A stretch of DNA of 64,000 nt from an uncultured Prevotellaceae bacterium (GTDB taxonomy: Bacteria > Bacteroidota > Bacteroidia > Bacteroidales > Muribaculaceae). The stretch is taken from assembly GCA_905207705.1 (NCBI GenBank), contig CAJLMA010000003.1, forward strand, positions 124,001 to 188,000, read 5' to 3'. A program made the position numbers and the translations under genes. This document shows, piece after piece, positions 46,871-55,918 of this stretch. How positions within the stretch are numbered: position 1 is the first letter of the stretch; each line of letters opens with the position of its first letter. The notes beneath the pieces are model-generated. The model was not told the origin of the DNA, ran no database searches, and worked only from the letters and a program-made list of their open reading frames with translations.

Positions 46871-49165
46871 TTATCTTACGATAACTTTAGATGCATTTCC
46901 GTTTACTTTCACGATGTAAATGCCGCTTGCGCAGTCGATGTTATTCTCGCCCTTGCTTACAAGCGCACCGCTAACAGTGTAAACCTCGATATCGGTGGTG
47001 TCGCCGATTACACGGATCTCACCAACACCGCCTATTACAGCTGTTCCATCGTTTTCAACACCTGCAACTCCCGATCCATCAGTAAATTCGGTCGGATACA
47101 ATTGCAAGTTGTTATAATAAGCAACAAATCCCCTGACGGTGTAAGTATCAAATGTAGGTATGTCGTCTGCTTGAACAGCATCAAACCTGAAATACAATGG
47201 CAACATGTCCTCGCCATCGTTCAATATATATTCTTCACCGTTTACATCGATAGAAACACCATTAATAGTCACATATTGGTTAACCATGTCAACCGACAAT
47301 TCGCCTATGCGCACTTCCTTAGGAGCAGATACTGTAGCTGTTCCTGAAGCAGCGAGGAATGAGTCGGAAGAATATACGCCATCCGTAAGTTGAGTGTTCA
47401 ATTGGGCACCTTCATGGAATGTGTCACGACGTCCGTAGAATCCTGCCGGAATCACGTCACCGCTGTTGTAGGTATAGTTCATACGTCCGTAAACAAGCAC
47501 TATGCCTGTTGCATCTTCAACATACATGTACATGCTACCTTGGTAAACCACGGTAACAGGATTGGTGAATTGTGCTATCACGTCATCTTCAAGAGCAAGG
47601 AATGCAGCGATGTTTTCTACTTGTTCAGGAGCTTCAATGGTATATGTTGCAGTAGCTACTTCACTTGACTTGCCGTCCTTGATGGCAACAGCTTTCACAG
47701 TCGTAGTTTCAGTAATAGTGATGGCTTCGCTGTAAAGAGTCTTTGTTGCATCAGGCTCACTTCCGTCAAGAGTGTAGTAGATTTGAGCCTCAGGAGTAGA
47801 GCAAGATAGTTCTACCGACACTTGTGCAGTATATGTGCCTTCGGCAGGCGAGAATGTCGGAGCAGCCACTTCGTCGGGTTGCGTTGGAGCAGCAAATTCA
47901 GTCGGGAACAATTGAACAGTATTGTTGAAAACGCTCACGAAACCGCTCACGTTGTATGTTCCGCTTTCAGGAGCTTCAACTTCATCAAAACGATAATAAA
48001 TGTCAAGCGTATTTGTACCGTCGCTGATGGTCTTGCTTTCCTTGTCCCAGTTTACGCTGTAGAATGTAACGTAGCTGTTTACGTCGTCGGCTGTGATGTC
48101 GGCTATGCTTGCAGTCTCAGGATAAATGACTCCTGTATTTTCGGTCGATTCCTTGAATGAATCAGAAGAGAAAGAGCCATCATCGAGCTTCGTATTAAGT
48201 TGCGGGGTACCATTGTAATTATCCTTGCGGCCATAGAATCCGCCCGGAATCACGTCTCCAGGCTCATAAGTCGGAATATTGCCATAGATGAGCAATATGC
48301 CTGTATCGTCTTTTGTATAATTATAGCTACCACTTTGATAAATCAAGGTTACAGGGTTGTTCATGACAGCCTGTTCTCCAACTTCGAGAGCGAGAAATTC
48401 GGCAACAGAATTAACCGACGGCAACGTCTCGATCGTATAAGTAGCTTCAGCTACCGAACTTGTCTTGCCATCAAGTACCGCAATCGCCTTCAATGTAGTG
48501 GTTTTGGTGATTTCGATCGGAGCTGTATAAGCCATAGAGCTTTCAGCAGGCTCAGTTCCATCGGCAGTGTAATAGATTGCAGCACCTTCGGCAGCTGTAA
48601 TTTCCACTGTTTGGGCTGTGTAATATGTACCGCCTGCAGGTGAAAAACGAGGAGCAGAAACAACGACCTCGCCTGTACCTCCGCTCGTTGTCAGCAATAT
48701 CGAAGCAAGGCCGATTTGGTTGCTACTGCTGCTGAACTCAACCCTCACGGCCTTTGTTCCGGCAGGAAGGGCATCACCGGTGAGCGTGAAATTGTCGCTC
48801 GACACTCCGGCTTCACTGAAATAAGAACCGTCGGTGCTGTAAAACAACGTTGCAGTCTGTGTTTTTGTATTCCACTGCTTAAAATTGAAAGTAACGGCAC
48901 TGATGTCGTTGCTTTGGTCATTAAGAGTAACAGTAATAGGCTGTCCTTTGGTAACCGGGCAATCTGTAATAGTCCCAGATTGTTTATCGGCAGAATCAAA
49001 AACTACCGTAGCAACGCCAAAGTCTACAGAGTGTTCCTCATAACTTGACGTCCAGCTGTCAGCACCGTCGAAGCCCCAACCTACGAAGTTCAATTCCACT
49101 TGGTCGGCCATGGCAATAGTTGACGTTGCCAACAATGTCATTAATGCAAGTAATAATTTCTTCAT
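46871..49165 (-). CDS. Secreted modular surface protein with duplicated CHB-OB units and T9SS-like C-terminal domain
   Basis: A 764-residue exported protein. Signal peptide 1-20; an N-terminal beta-sandwich (~21-165); then two copies of a unit made of a chitobiase/hexosaminidase C-terminal-like (CHB_HEX_C) domain (169-245 and 434-511, each with YYT-DG-EP and a T-T-KA-A pattern) and an OB-fold-like domain (252-424 and 516-694, each with the matching NPVT, GDVIP-GFYGR and FPTEF/YPTEF signatures). The last ~60 residues (700-764, ending GIYIVKVNGNASKVIVR) have the form of a type IX secretion sorting domain (Por_Secre_tail), suggesting export to the surface. No catalytic residues are seen; it may bind polymer. 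It lies 300 bases from a DUF805 gene and close to the DUF5689/TonB/nuclease cluster. Confidence 0.85.
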   Translation of the reverse strand: MKKLLLALMTLLATSTIAMADQVELNFVGWGFDGADSWTSSYEEHSVDFGVATVVFDSADKQSGTITDCPVTKGQPITVTLNDQSNDISAVTFNFKQWNTKTQTATLFYSTDGSYFSEAGVSSDNFTLTGDALPAGTKAVRVEFSSSSNQIGLASILLTTSGGTGEVVVSAPRFSPAGGTYYTAQTVEITAAEGAAIYYTADGTEPAESSMAYTAPIEITKTTTLKAIAVLDGKTSSVAEATYTIETLPSVNSVAEFLALEVGEQAVMNNPVTLIYQSGSYNYTKDDTGILLIYGNIPTYEPGDVIPGGFYGRKDNYNGTPQLNTKLDDGSFSSDSFKESTENTGVIYPETASIADITADDVNSYVTFYSVNWDKESKTISDGTNTLDIYYRFDEVEAPESGTYNVSGFVSVFNNTVQLFPTEFAAPTQPDEVAAPTFSPAEGTYTAQVSVELSCSTPEAQIYYTLDGSEPDATKTLYSEAITITETTTVKAVAIKDGKSSEVATATYTIEAPEQVENIAAFLALEDDVIAQFTNPVTVVYQGSMYMYVEDATGIVLVYGRMNYTYNSGDVIPAGFYGRRDTFHEGAQLNTQLTDGVYSSDSFLAASGTATVSAPKEVRIGELSVDMVNQYVTINGVSIDVNGEEYILNDGEDMLPLYFRFDAVQADDIPTFDTYTVRGFVAYYNNLQLYPTEFTDGSGVAGVENDGTAVIGGVGEIRVIGDTTDIEVYTVSGALVSKGENNIDCASGIYIVKVNGNASKVIVR

Positions 49166-49276
49166 AACAAATAAGTTTTTAAGTTATTGAATGTTTATAA
49201 CGATAAGAAATGTCAAACGCAAAGCAAGAAACAGGCTGCCTATTTTCTGCACTTTTGAAACAAATCCTATCTTATC

Positions 49277-49284
49277 CAAAGATA
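49277..49284 (-). promoter_or_regulatory. Putative -7 element of the modular surface protein
   Basis: TATCTTTG on the minus strand inside a 6-bp palindrome CTTATC/GATAAG. The leader to 49165 would be about 105 bases. No TTG is at the -33 position. Confidence 0.45.
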
Positions 49285-49374
49285 AGCATAATTTTGAGAT
49301 AAGCGCATTACATTTAGGTAAAATTATTGTCTCGTGCAAGCCTTCGACATATAAATTCTGTTAACAGGATACGA

Positions 49375-49413
49375 GAAGAGGCTGCTTCACTCCTTTCATG
49401 AAACAACCTCTTC
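49375..49413 (-). other. Strand-specific hairpin downstream of the DUF805 gene
   Basis: Arms 49375-49389 and 49399-49413 pair over 15 positions on the minus-strand RNA, two of them G-U. It lies about 60 bases beyond the DUF805 stop. The T tract after it is short, so it may be a weak terminator or a 3'-end stabilising hairpin. Confidence 0.5.
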
Positions 49414-49471
49414 AATAATATCTAATTTCGACAGCAATCGACAAGATTCACGACACTTATGCCGTCTGAAA

Positions 49472-49936
49472 TTACATCATGTACTTTGGCGATGGTCCAT
49501 ACTCGTTAGGACGCGGATCGGAATCCTTAACCCACCATACAATCAACAAAATAGCACCGATAAGTGGCAACAGGCACCAAAGCAGGTTCCATCCGCTCTT
49601 GCCTATGTCGTGAAGGCGACGCACGCCAACCGCCAACGACGGCACTATCGTAGCCAAACAAAACAGCGACATTAAAATGCCTCCAAATATAGGCGAAACA
49701 AACGAGACTATATTAGCAACACAACCGATGATCACGCCGAACAGATAAGCCCACCAAAACTCAGAGCGTCTTGCGCGTCCTGTAAAATCGGCATACTTCT
49801 GGAAAAAGATTTTCACGGCATCTACAAATTGGAGCTGCGGCAAAACGCCATTGGACAGCGGAGTTCCGCACGCAGGGCACTTGTCGGTCATCGGCGGAAG
49901 GACATTTCCACACCTCGGACATCTCATTTCTGACAT
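49472..49936 (-). CDS. Zinc-ribbon DUF805 membrane protein
   Basis: A 154-residue inner-membrane protein. The N-terminus has a zinc-ribbon with two CxxC pairs (MRCPRCGN, KCPACG). The DUF805 domain follows (~37-150), with the conserved FTGRARRSEFWWAYLF and GVRRLHDIGKSGWN motifs and four hydrophobic segments. No function is known for the family; a membrane-stress role is sometimes suggested. The start could be M1 or M4. It sits between two surface-protein genes, with a 150-base leader that begins with a hairpin. Confidence 0.92.
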   Translation of the reverse strand: MSEMRCPRCGNVLPPMTDKCPACGTPLSNGVLPQLQFVDAVKIFFQKYADFTGRARRSEFWWAYLFGVIIGCVANIVSFVSPIFGGILMSLFCLATIVPSLAVGVRRLHDIGKSGWNLLWCLLPLIGAILLIVWWVKDSDPRPNEYGPSPKYMM

Positions 49937-50048
49937 AATAGAAAAAATTTTTTACACCACGGGAAATTCATGGCACTGTTAGTATTAATTTTAAAAGGCA
50001 TCATGGTTGCCGGCATTAAGGTCGGTAAGACATCACACTTTTGAACAC

Positions 50049-50087
50049 GAAGCATATTTCCACGCAAGGCATTACCTTGCATGCTTC
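50049..50087 (-). promoter_or_regulatory. 5'-end hairpin of the DUF805 transcript
   Basis: A composite stem: 50049-50055 pairs with 50081-50087 (7 bp) and 50064-50069 with 50075-50080 (6 bp), with an 8-base bulge on one side. The promoter just upstream predicts transcription start at about 50086, so this hairpin would form at the very 5' end of the RNA. Confidence 0.5.
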
Positions 50088-50092
50088 AAATA

Positions 50093-50124
50093 CAAAAGTA
50101 ATACTTGCTGCTCTCCAAAGCAAA
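50093..50124 (-). promoter_or_regulatory. Promoter of the DUF805 gene
   Basis: On the minus strand TTTG (50124-50121), a 20-base spacer and TACTTTTG (50100-50093), a full consensus match. It leaves a 150-base leader. Confidence 0.65.
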
Positions 50125-50323
50125 TAATCCCATCATTTTTAATCACAAAGAAGAACAAATATAAACATATCTAAACAATCGCTGCATACGGGCACATATA
50201 AATTCTACAAATCCGTACTGACAGACGAGGGTGTTATCATGTCTGCAATTTTGGTACACCGCCTTTTCTATGCATAATAACATTACGTCAACCTCCGATA
50301 ATTTTAACTATATCAATAAAAAA

Positions 50324-50356
50324 GGGAGATTGCCGCCAAAACCGCAGCAATCTCCC
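50324..50356 (-). terminator. Terminator of the DUF5689 lipoprotein gene
   Basis: A perfect 10-bp stem (50324-50333 with 50347-50356) followed on the minus strand by TTTTTTATTG, about 33 bases beyond the stop codon. Confidence 0.85.
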
Positions 50357-50388
50357 CTTGCTATTTTAACAGCCAATCAGGCGTATTA

Positions 50389-52713
50389 TCAATTCTGATA
50401 GTTGGTCCAATTTACGTTCCATATGCAGACGCGGTCGCAATTGCGGCTGCCGTCGTTCGATGGAGACAAGTTGTGGAACTCTATCGAGAACTCGCCACTG
50501 ACGTTAATTTCCTCACTATGCGAATAAGCCGTCGTTTTTTCACAATCGTCGGTAACGGTAAATGTCTTGACTACCGAGCCGTTTTGAACGATATCCACTC
50601 TGAACGAAAGTGTATTGTCGGTATAAGGCTTGCCATAGTTGAACGAAAGTGTTCCGCAACCGTTGGCGATGGTAGGCGACACGATTGAACCTACTTGTGA
50701 TGTGCGCCCGTTCATGCACGGAGCCATTGCATACTCGCTTGTGCTGCCGGTTACATAACCGATGAAAACAAATTCAGGATTACCGTCGGCAGCCGCGCCT
50801 TTAAGCACGTTGCAATTGGTTGCCGTCCATCCGTCGGTAGAAGAATAAGAACCGTAGAATCCTACCGCGCTGCCACCGTTGAGTGTCTCAAAATCGGCAC
50901 GAGTGGCGGTTATGACTTCGCTCGGAGTATCTCCTCCGCCTCCGTCGCCTTCAACGCCGAATTTCACGTCATCGACACACCAAGTGGCGTAATTGGCTTC
51001 AGTTCCGGTAACATAGCGGAATGCAACATAAACCGAACCCGAGAAGTCGCTCAAGTCTATATCGCCCGACTCTACCCAGTCGGTATAAGGCGAGCCGGCA
51101 TTTGTTTCCGGCCATTCGGCACGGTCGGTTATTTCAGTCTTTGTCGCAATGGCAAGGTCGGTCGAACTCAAGACATACAATTCCATTTCGGTCGTTGTTG
51201 TACCGTAGCCGGCAACTTGGGTTCTGAACGAGAATACCTTGCTCTCGGCTTCGTCGATGTTCAACGCCGGAGTGATGAGCCATGCCTCAAACGGCGGCTG
51301 GTTGCCCAAGTAACCTGTCATGGCAGCGTAATGGTTATCGTTGAAATCGGTGACATACCAATCCTTGTCGCCACTCACCACGACATTCATCCAGCCATCG
51401 GGCACTTCGCTGCCCGAGTCTTCGAAACCTTCTTCCAAAGAAGCAACGCCCGAAGAAGCAACCGACAACTTAAACTCGCTTGCTGCTCCGCTGTTGTCAA
51501 CGATTCCGTATGTTCCCATGTAGGAAGCGAATGTTCCCGAAACCCAAATTTGAGTACCCCACACTTGAGGATTGTCAACAAGATTGGCATTCTGGCGCAT
51601 TGCCGAGTTTTGCGGCAATGAGATAACAAGACATTGAGCTATGTCGCGAGTATCGGCAGTAGCACCTATTACAAGAGTGTTGGCGAGTGTCGTAGGAGCC
51701 TGCCATTCAACATCGTCGTTGCTCTTGACCGTTGTCACGGCAGGAGCCACGGCACCTACCACATAACCGGTAACCCATCCGTTACCCGAACCTTGCAATT
51801 CAATTGCTTGTTCCACCGTATAAGGATTGCTTGCAGTACCTTCATTGCCGGTGCGGAATCCTATGCAGTCGTTCTTGTCACGCAGCAAGAGTTGCCAACC
51901 GTCGTTTCCATACCAGCTCAAAATTCCGACAACGCTACCATACCCGAGGGGAAGGACATCGCTCTTGAACGAGGCATAATTGCTGTTGCGGACGATGATC
52001 TGATTACCGTTTTCGTCCTCGATGTGGCGGCTTGTGCTGTTATCGGACTCAGAGAATGTAGTTTCGCCATCAGCTTCGGTGAAACGCACGTTGTTGAAAC
52101 GCACAAGGCGGCTCTGCATGCGTATCACCTCGTCGGTCGAGCTCATCATGGCCTGCACGGCAGCCACTGTGGTGACAAGCGTGTCAATTTGCGTGATGTC
52201 GGGAAGCCCGTTGAGATGCACGCGCGACTCAAACAACTCAAGTGGCATAAACGTCGCCTGCCAGCCGTAACGGTCGTCGTAATCGGGATATCCCAATTGT
52301 TGCAATCCGTTGTATTTGCCCATGTACAACTCCGATACCGAAAGGACTATTTCCTGGCCTATGCGGTAGTTGTTGTACAAGCTGTTTGCGTTTATCGAGA
52401 GCGTGATTGCAGCCGACGAGTCTTGAATCACAAGGTTCTTGTAGATATTGCCCGACTCGTCCGAGCTGACAACGCGACCCTTTATGTACAGGCTGTCGCG
52501 CTTCACGTCGTCGCCGTTAAGGAAACCTATCGTGTCGATGTAGTTGGTGGCACTGTTATAATACTGCTTCTTCAACTCGTAGATGGATATATTGCCATCA
52601 AGCTCGGTTGTGGGTATCACCATGGGAGGCGCATCGAAATTGTCGGAGCAACTTGCAAAGCCGACGGTAGCCATCAGCAACACGAATGCGAGATATAACT
52701 TGGAACGTATCAT
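50389..52713 (-). CDS. DUF5689/DUF6359 surface lipoprotein with choice-of-anchor J domain
   Basis: A 774-residue lipoprotein: signal peptide with lipobox FASC (Cys22), then a DUF5689 domain (~38-290), a DUF6359 OB-fold-like domain (~292-416, ending GTYGIVDNSGAASEFKL), a choice-of-anchor J beta-sandwich (~425-590, EEGFEDSGSEVPDGW and AWLITPAL) and a C-terminal sandwich (~600-774). DUF5689 and DUF6359 are OB-like folds that in other bacteria occur beside secreted nucleases. It is encoded 43 bases downstream of a TonB receptor, so it takes the place of SusD as the surface-binding partner. Its ligand is not known; nucleic acid is the inference I favour. Confidence 0.87.
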   Translation of the reverse strand: MIRSKLYLAFVLLMATVGFASCSDNFDAPPMVIPTTELDGNISIYELKKQYYNSATNYIDTIGFLNGDDVKRDSLYIKGRVVSSDESGNIYKNLVIQDSSAAITLSINANSLYNNYRIGQEIVLSVSELYMGKYNGLQQLGYPDYDDRYGWQATFMPLELFESRVHLNGLPDITQIDTLVTTVAAVQAMMSSTDEVIRMQSRLVRFNNVRFTEADGETTFSESDNSTSRHIEDENGNQIIVRNSNYASFKSDVLPLGYGSVVGILSWYGNDGWQLLLRDKNDCIGFRTGNEGTASNPYTVEQAIELQGSGNGWVTGYVVGAVAPAVTTVKSNDDVEWQAPTTLANTLVIGATADTRDIAQCLVISLPQNSAMRQNANLVDNPQVWGTQIWVSGTFASYMGTYGIVDNSGAASEFKLSVASSGVASLEEGFEDSGSEVPDGWMNVVVSGDKDWYVTDFNDNHYAAMTGYLGNQPPFEAWLITPALNIDEAESKVFSFRTQVAGYGTTTTEMELYVLSSTDLAIATKTEITDRAEWPETNAGSPYTDWVESGDIDLSDFSGSVYVAFRYVTGTEANYATWCVDDVKFGVEGDGGGGDTPSEVITATRADFETLNGGSAVGFYGSYSSTDGWTATNCNVLKGAAADGNPEFVFIGYVTGSTSEYAMAPCMNGRTSQVGSIVSPTIANGCGTLSFNYGKPYTDNTLSFRVDIVQNGSVVKTFTVTDDCEKTTAYSHSEEINVSGEFSIEFHNLSPSNDGSRNCDRVCIWNVNWTNYQN

Positions 52714-52756
52714 AATATTTTTCGTTATTATCTAAGTATGTTTGCTAATTATTCGT

Positions 52757-55504
52757 TTAAAATCTTACGCCCATGGTGAAATATATCTTGATACCTTGCG
52801 CGTAGTAATATTTGTTAGGATAGCGGGTGGTAGTGTAATTCGTATAGTCGAAACGCCCTTGCTGGAATCCGCCCGTTTGAATCTCTTTGTTATTTAGGAT
52901 GTTGTCCACGCTCAGGTTGAAGTTGAGCGAAGCATTGCGGTTGAGATAAATCAACTTGCCTATGCTCGCGTTCAACACGAAAGCGTTGTTCAACTTTTCT
53001 TGATGAGTAATGTTCTCGATTTTCTGCCTCATCTCTTCTTCCGACGAGCAGATAGTCCACAATTCGGGCATCGCCTCATGCCTGATTGGAGACAAATCAA
53101 CATAAGAATCTCCCATCCACACAGCACTTACGTTGAAGAACCACATTCCCGGAGCCACATAGTCTATGCCAAAGCTATAGGCTTGTTGCGGAGTTCCGCT
53201 CACATAGAAATTTTTCAAATACACGACTTGCGTAGTATCGGCCATTGTGCCGTTTTCATAGCTGCGTGTCCCGGTAGGCCTGTTCTTGTATTGGTAGCGC
53301 GAGAATGTTCCAGCAGCCGATAGTGTCAACGATGGAGTCACCTTGAACGCCAATCCTATTTCAACACCTTTATAAGTCTTATTGACATTGGTAAGCACAT
53401 AGTTCATGAACGTCTTGAACTGGTCGTCATAGAACGCCGTGCGCTCGGTGTCGTTATAAATATTGGTCCAGAAACCTGTAACGGTACCTTTGAAATTGCG
53501 GTAATTGAATGAATAGGATATGTCACCCGAAAGGATTCGTGCATTGTCGAGACCAGTGATGACATCATCCTTAATGCGCGGAGAAATATAGGCTTGGTCG
53601 AATGTCGGAGCTTTAGTGCCATACGAGCCGTGGAACGTGAAGCTGTTACGGCCGTCGAGTTTATAAGTGACACCCACCTTGAACATTCCATTGTCAAACT
53701 TGTGCATCACACCTTTTCCGTATGAATTGTACGGAGATCGGCCGTTGCGCATGTTTCCGTCGCGCTGGAACTGGATATAACTGAGCTTAAAGCCGTAATT
53801 GATGTCCCATTGGCGCAAGTTGATTACGTTTTGCAACCAAGCGTTGGCCGAAATGGAGTTGATGTCGTAATCATAACCGAAACGGTCTCCTTCAACCACA
53901 TGGCGGCTCGGATTGTTTAAGTCGTTTTGCAACATCATTTCATTCTCTGGGAAATCGCGCTCGGCAAACTGGTCAACATCGAGCCAATAACGACCTCCAA
54001 GCAGATCCTTAATTGTTTTATAGTAGGAAGCCTTCGTATAATTGAATCCCACGCCTCCTTGCAACGTCAACACATCGTTTATGCGCATGTTGAGCGTAGA
54101 ATTGAATTGTACGTTTAATTGGTTGCTGTGACGCTTCTCAAGTATGTAGGTCGAACCACGCTCCTTGCCCGACTGGTCTGCGAGATGATTATTCAAGTAG
54201 TTGGTCTGATACAATTGCGCCCAGTTGACTTGCCTGAAGTTTTCATCGTTTTGCCACAAGTCAGTGTAAAAATCCTTTGTAGCCTCATCTTCATAATAAG
54301 AAGGCAAATACCTGTAATAGTCGGGACGTGGATCGGCTGCATCGTTCCAGTTCAATGCCGAAGAAGAATAGAAAGACTTCCTCACGCCCACACCGGTGTT
54401 CAATGTCACATTGCTCTTCGGAGTCCATATCCAGTTAAGGATAGCTGTGGGGTCGAAACTTTCAACGACACGCGTCGTACGCTTCTCTCCATTTTGGTAT
54501 CCCCAGTTAGGATTATAGCGGTAACTTCCTGCAAGCTCGTAAGCCTCCTCATAGGTCGCCGAATTGTTAGAACGTTGTGTCGGTGCGCCGAACGTCGTCA
54601 ATGCCACGCTGTGCTTGTCATTGAAAACCTTCTGCAACGACAGGAAATAACCTCCCGAATGATAGAACGTACCCGGATAGATACCTTCGTCGGAATAACG
54701 ACCAACTGCCGATGCAGTCAACGCCCATCCATGCTTGTTAAGACCGGTGGAATATGTCACCATGCCACGGGTGTAATAATTGCCGTTGGTATAGGCCACA
54801 CTTCCCCTGAACCCGGGAGCATAATCACGCGCAAACGTGTTTATATTGGTCGCTCCGCCTATTTGTCCGAAAGCGAAACTCGTCGATTCGAGTCCAATGC
54901 CGACAGTCTTGTTCTTGAACGCTTGGTTCAAGCCACCGAGCATACTGTAATTAAATCGGCCACGCGCCGGCTCATTGAAGTTTACACCGTTGATATAAGT
55001 CTCCGAATAATCGGGATCATAGCCACGCAAGCGGAAACGCATGATGCTGAAATCCCAACTGGCAGCTTGGTAAAAAACATCATCGGAAGCTCCCGACAAC
55101 AAACCTATCGACTGGCTGTTGCCTTCCTCGTCTTCAAGCTGGGCTTCGTCAATCATCAAGTCCTCATCTCCGCCAAAACCGGCAAAAGAAAAAGCATCAG
55201 GCTTCAACGAAATTTTGCCGAGATCATCCGACACGCCTTTTGTGATCGCCACTTGTATCGTCCAGTCTTCATACCCGGCACACATGATCAACAGATTGTC
55301 GGAACCCGCGGTGGCATTGGAAATTGAAAAATCGCCATTAGGCCCCGTCACCACAGTCAAATCCTGGCTTTCCAGAATAACCGTAGCCCCCGACACAGGC
55401 TGCCCGCTCTGCGCATCCACCACAACACCATGCATACCGGTGTTCTGGGCAAATGCAGTGAGACTTGCAAACAGCGTCAGAAGCAAAAAGAGTCTGATTC
55501 TCAT
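52757..55504 (-). CDS. TonB-dependent receptor with carboxypeptidase-like N-domain
   Basis: A 915-residue outer-membrane transporter. Signal peptide 1-20, CarboxypepD_reg-like domain (~22-105), an acidic linker (~110-135), plug (~140-250, including the GYDPDYSETYINGVNFNEP and GIGLESTSFAFGQIGGATN stretches) and a barrel ending in KIYFTMGVRF. This plug type occurs in Bacteroidetes receptors paired with DUF5689 lipoproteins. The ATG at 55504 begins the signal peptide; the longer frame to 55540 would place non-hydrophobic residues first. The next gene is the DUF5689 lipoprotein, and the divergent neighbour is an exported EEP nuclease, so the substrate may be nucleic acid or nucleotides. Confidence 0.93.
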   Translation of the reverse strand: MRIRLFLLLTLFASLTAFAQNTGMHGVVVDAQSGQPVSGATVILESQDLTVVTGPNGDFSISNATAGSDNLLIMCAGYEDWTIQVAITKGVSDDLGKISLKPDAFSFAGFGGDEDLMIDEAQLEDEEGNSQSIGLLSGASDDVFYQAASWDFSIMRFRLRGYDPDYSETYINGVNFNEPARGRFNYSMLGGLNQAFKNKTVGIGLESTSFAFGQIGGATNINTFARDYAPGFRGSVAYTNGNYYTRGMVTYSTGLNKHGWALTASAVGRYSDEGIYPGTFYHSGGYFLSLQKVFNDKHSVALTTFGAPTQRSNNSATYEEAYELAGSYRYNPNWGYQNGEKRTTRVVESFDPTAILNWIWTPKSNVTLNTGVGVRKSFYSSSALNWNDAADPRPDYYRYLPSYYEDEATKDFYTDLWQNDENFRQVNWAQLYQTNYLNNHLADQSGKERGSTYILEKRHSNQLNVQFNSTLNMRINDVLTLQGGVGFNYTKASYYKTIKDLLGGRYWLDVDQFAERDFPENEMMLQNDLNNPSRHVVEGDRFGYDYDINSISANAWLQNVINLRQWDINYGFKLSYIQFQRDGNMRNGRSPYNSYGKGVMHKFDNGMFKVGVTYKLDGRNSFTFHGSYGTKAPTFDQAYISPRIKDDVITGLDNARILSGDISYSFNYRNFKGTVTGFWTNIYNDTERTAFYDDQFKTFMNYVLTNVNKTYKGVEIGLAFKVTPSLTLSAAGTFSRYQYKNRPTGTRSYENGTMADTTQVVYLKNFYVSGTPQQAYSFGIDYVAPGMWFFNVSAVWMGDSYVDLSPIRHEAMPELWTICSSEEEMRQKIENITHQEKLNNAFVLNASIGKLIYLNRNASLNFNLSVDNILNNKEIQTGGFQQGRFDYTNYTTTRYPNKYYYAQGIKIYFTMGVRF

Positions 55505-55575
55505 AAATTTAAAAAAGGATTTATATATTATTGCAACCAATATGGTTCCTTACCTTAAGTCGGCATGTTTTCCAA

Positions 55576-55603
55576 TTAACAAAATATATATTAATTTTGT
55601 TAA
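55576..55603. promoter_or_regulatory. Operator-like palindrome in the divergent region
   Basis: A perfect 10-bp inverted repeat (55576-55585 with 55594-55603; TTAACAAAAT/ATTTTGTTAA) with an 8-base spacer, 72 bases upstream of the TonB receptor ATG and between it and the EEP gene. The right arm overlaps a TAATTTTG (-7-like, rightward), and the left arm contains a near -7 for leftward transcription. Confidence 0.5.
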
Positions 55604-55871
55604 CGTATCCGTGTTTTGTTTAAAAAATCAATAACAAATATATAAATAATATTCTGACATATCCCCACTTAGTGCAAAAAAAATCTAATTCAGCCAACTT
55701 TGTTTAACTTTTCCAAAATGGCCATGCAAAGAACTATCTTTATTATTACAGCAATATTACAATATGCAAATTCATTCTATTCTGCCTGCCAAAGTTCCTA
55801 TTGCAAATAACATTTTAATGACAAAAGCAACATTTTCCACTCCAATCCCGGCTTTTGTGACAAATATTTCC
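55604..55871. other. AT-rich divergent intergenic region
   Basis: No ORF, tRNA or GC-rich hairpin seen. The region separates the TonB receptor and the EEP gene and probably holds their promoters. Confidence 0.4.
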
Positions 55872-55879
55872 TAATTTTG
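55872..55879 (+). promoter_or_regulatory. Putative -7 element of the EEP nuclease gene
   Basis: TAATTTTG, 40 bases before the ATG at 55919. TTTG lies 14 bases upstream, closer than usual for -33. Confidence 0.45.
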
Positions 55880-55918
55880 GTTTTTGAAGTACTGTAACAC
55901 ATTTTTATATATTACTCT

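Noticed and set aside
54119..55327. 402-codon open frame antisense to the second TonB receptor
   Set aside because: Lies within the plug and barrel of a clear TonB receptor; product not protein-like.
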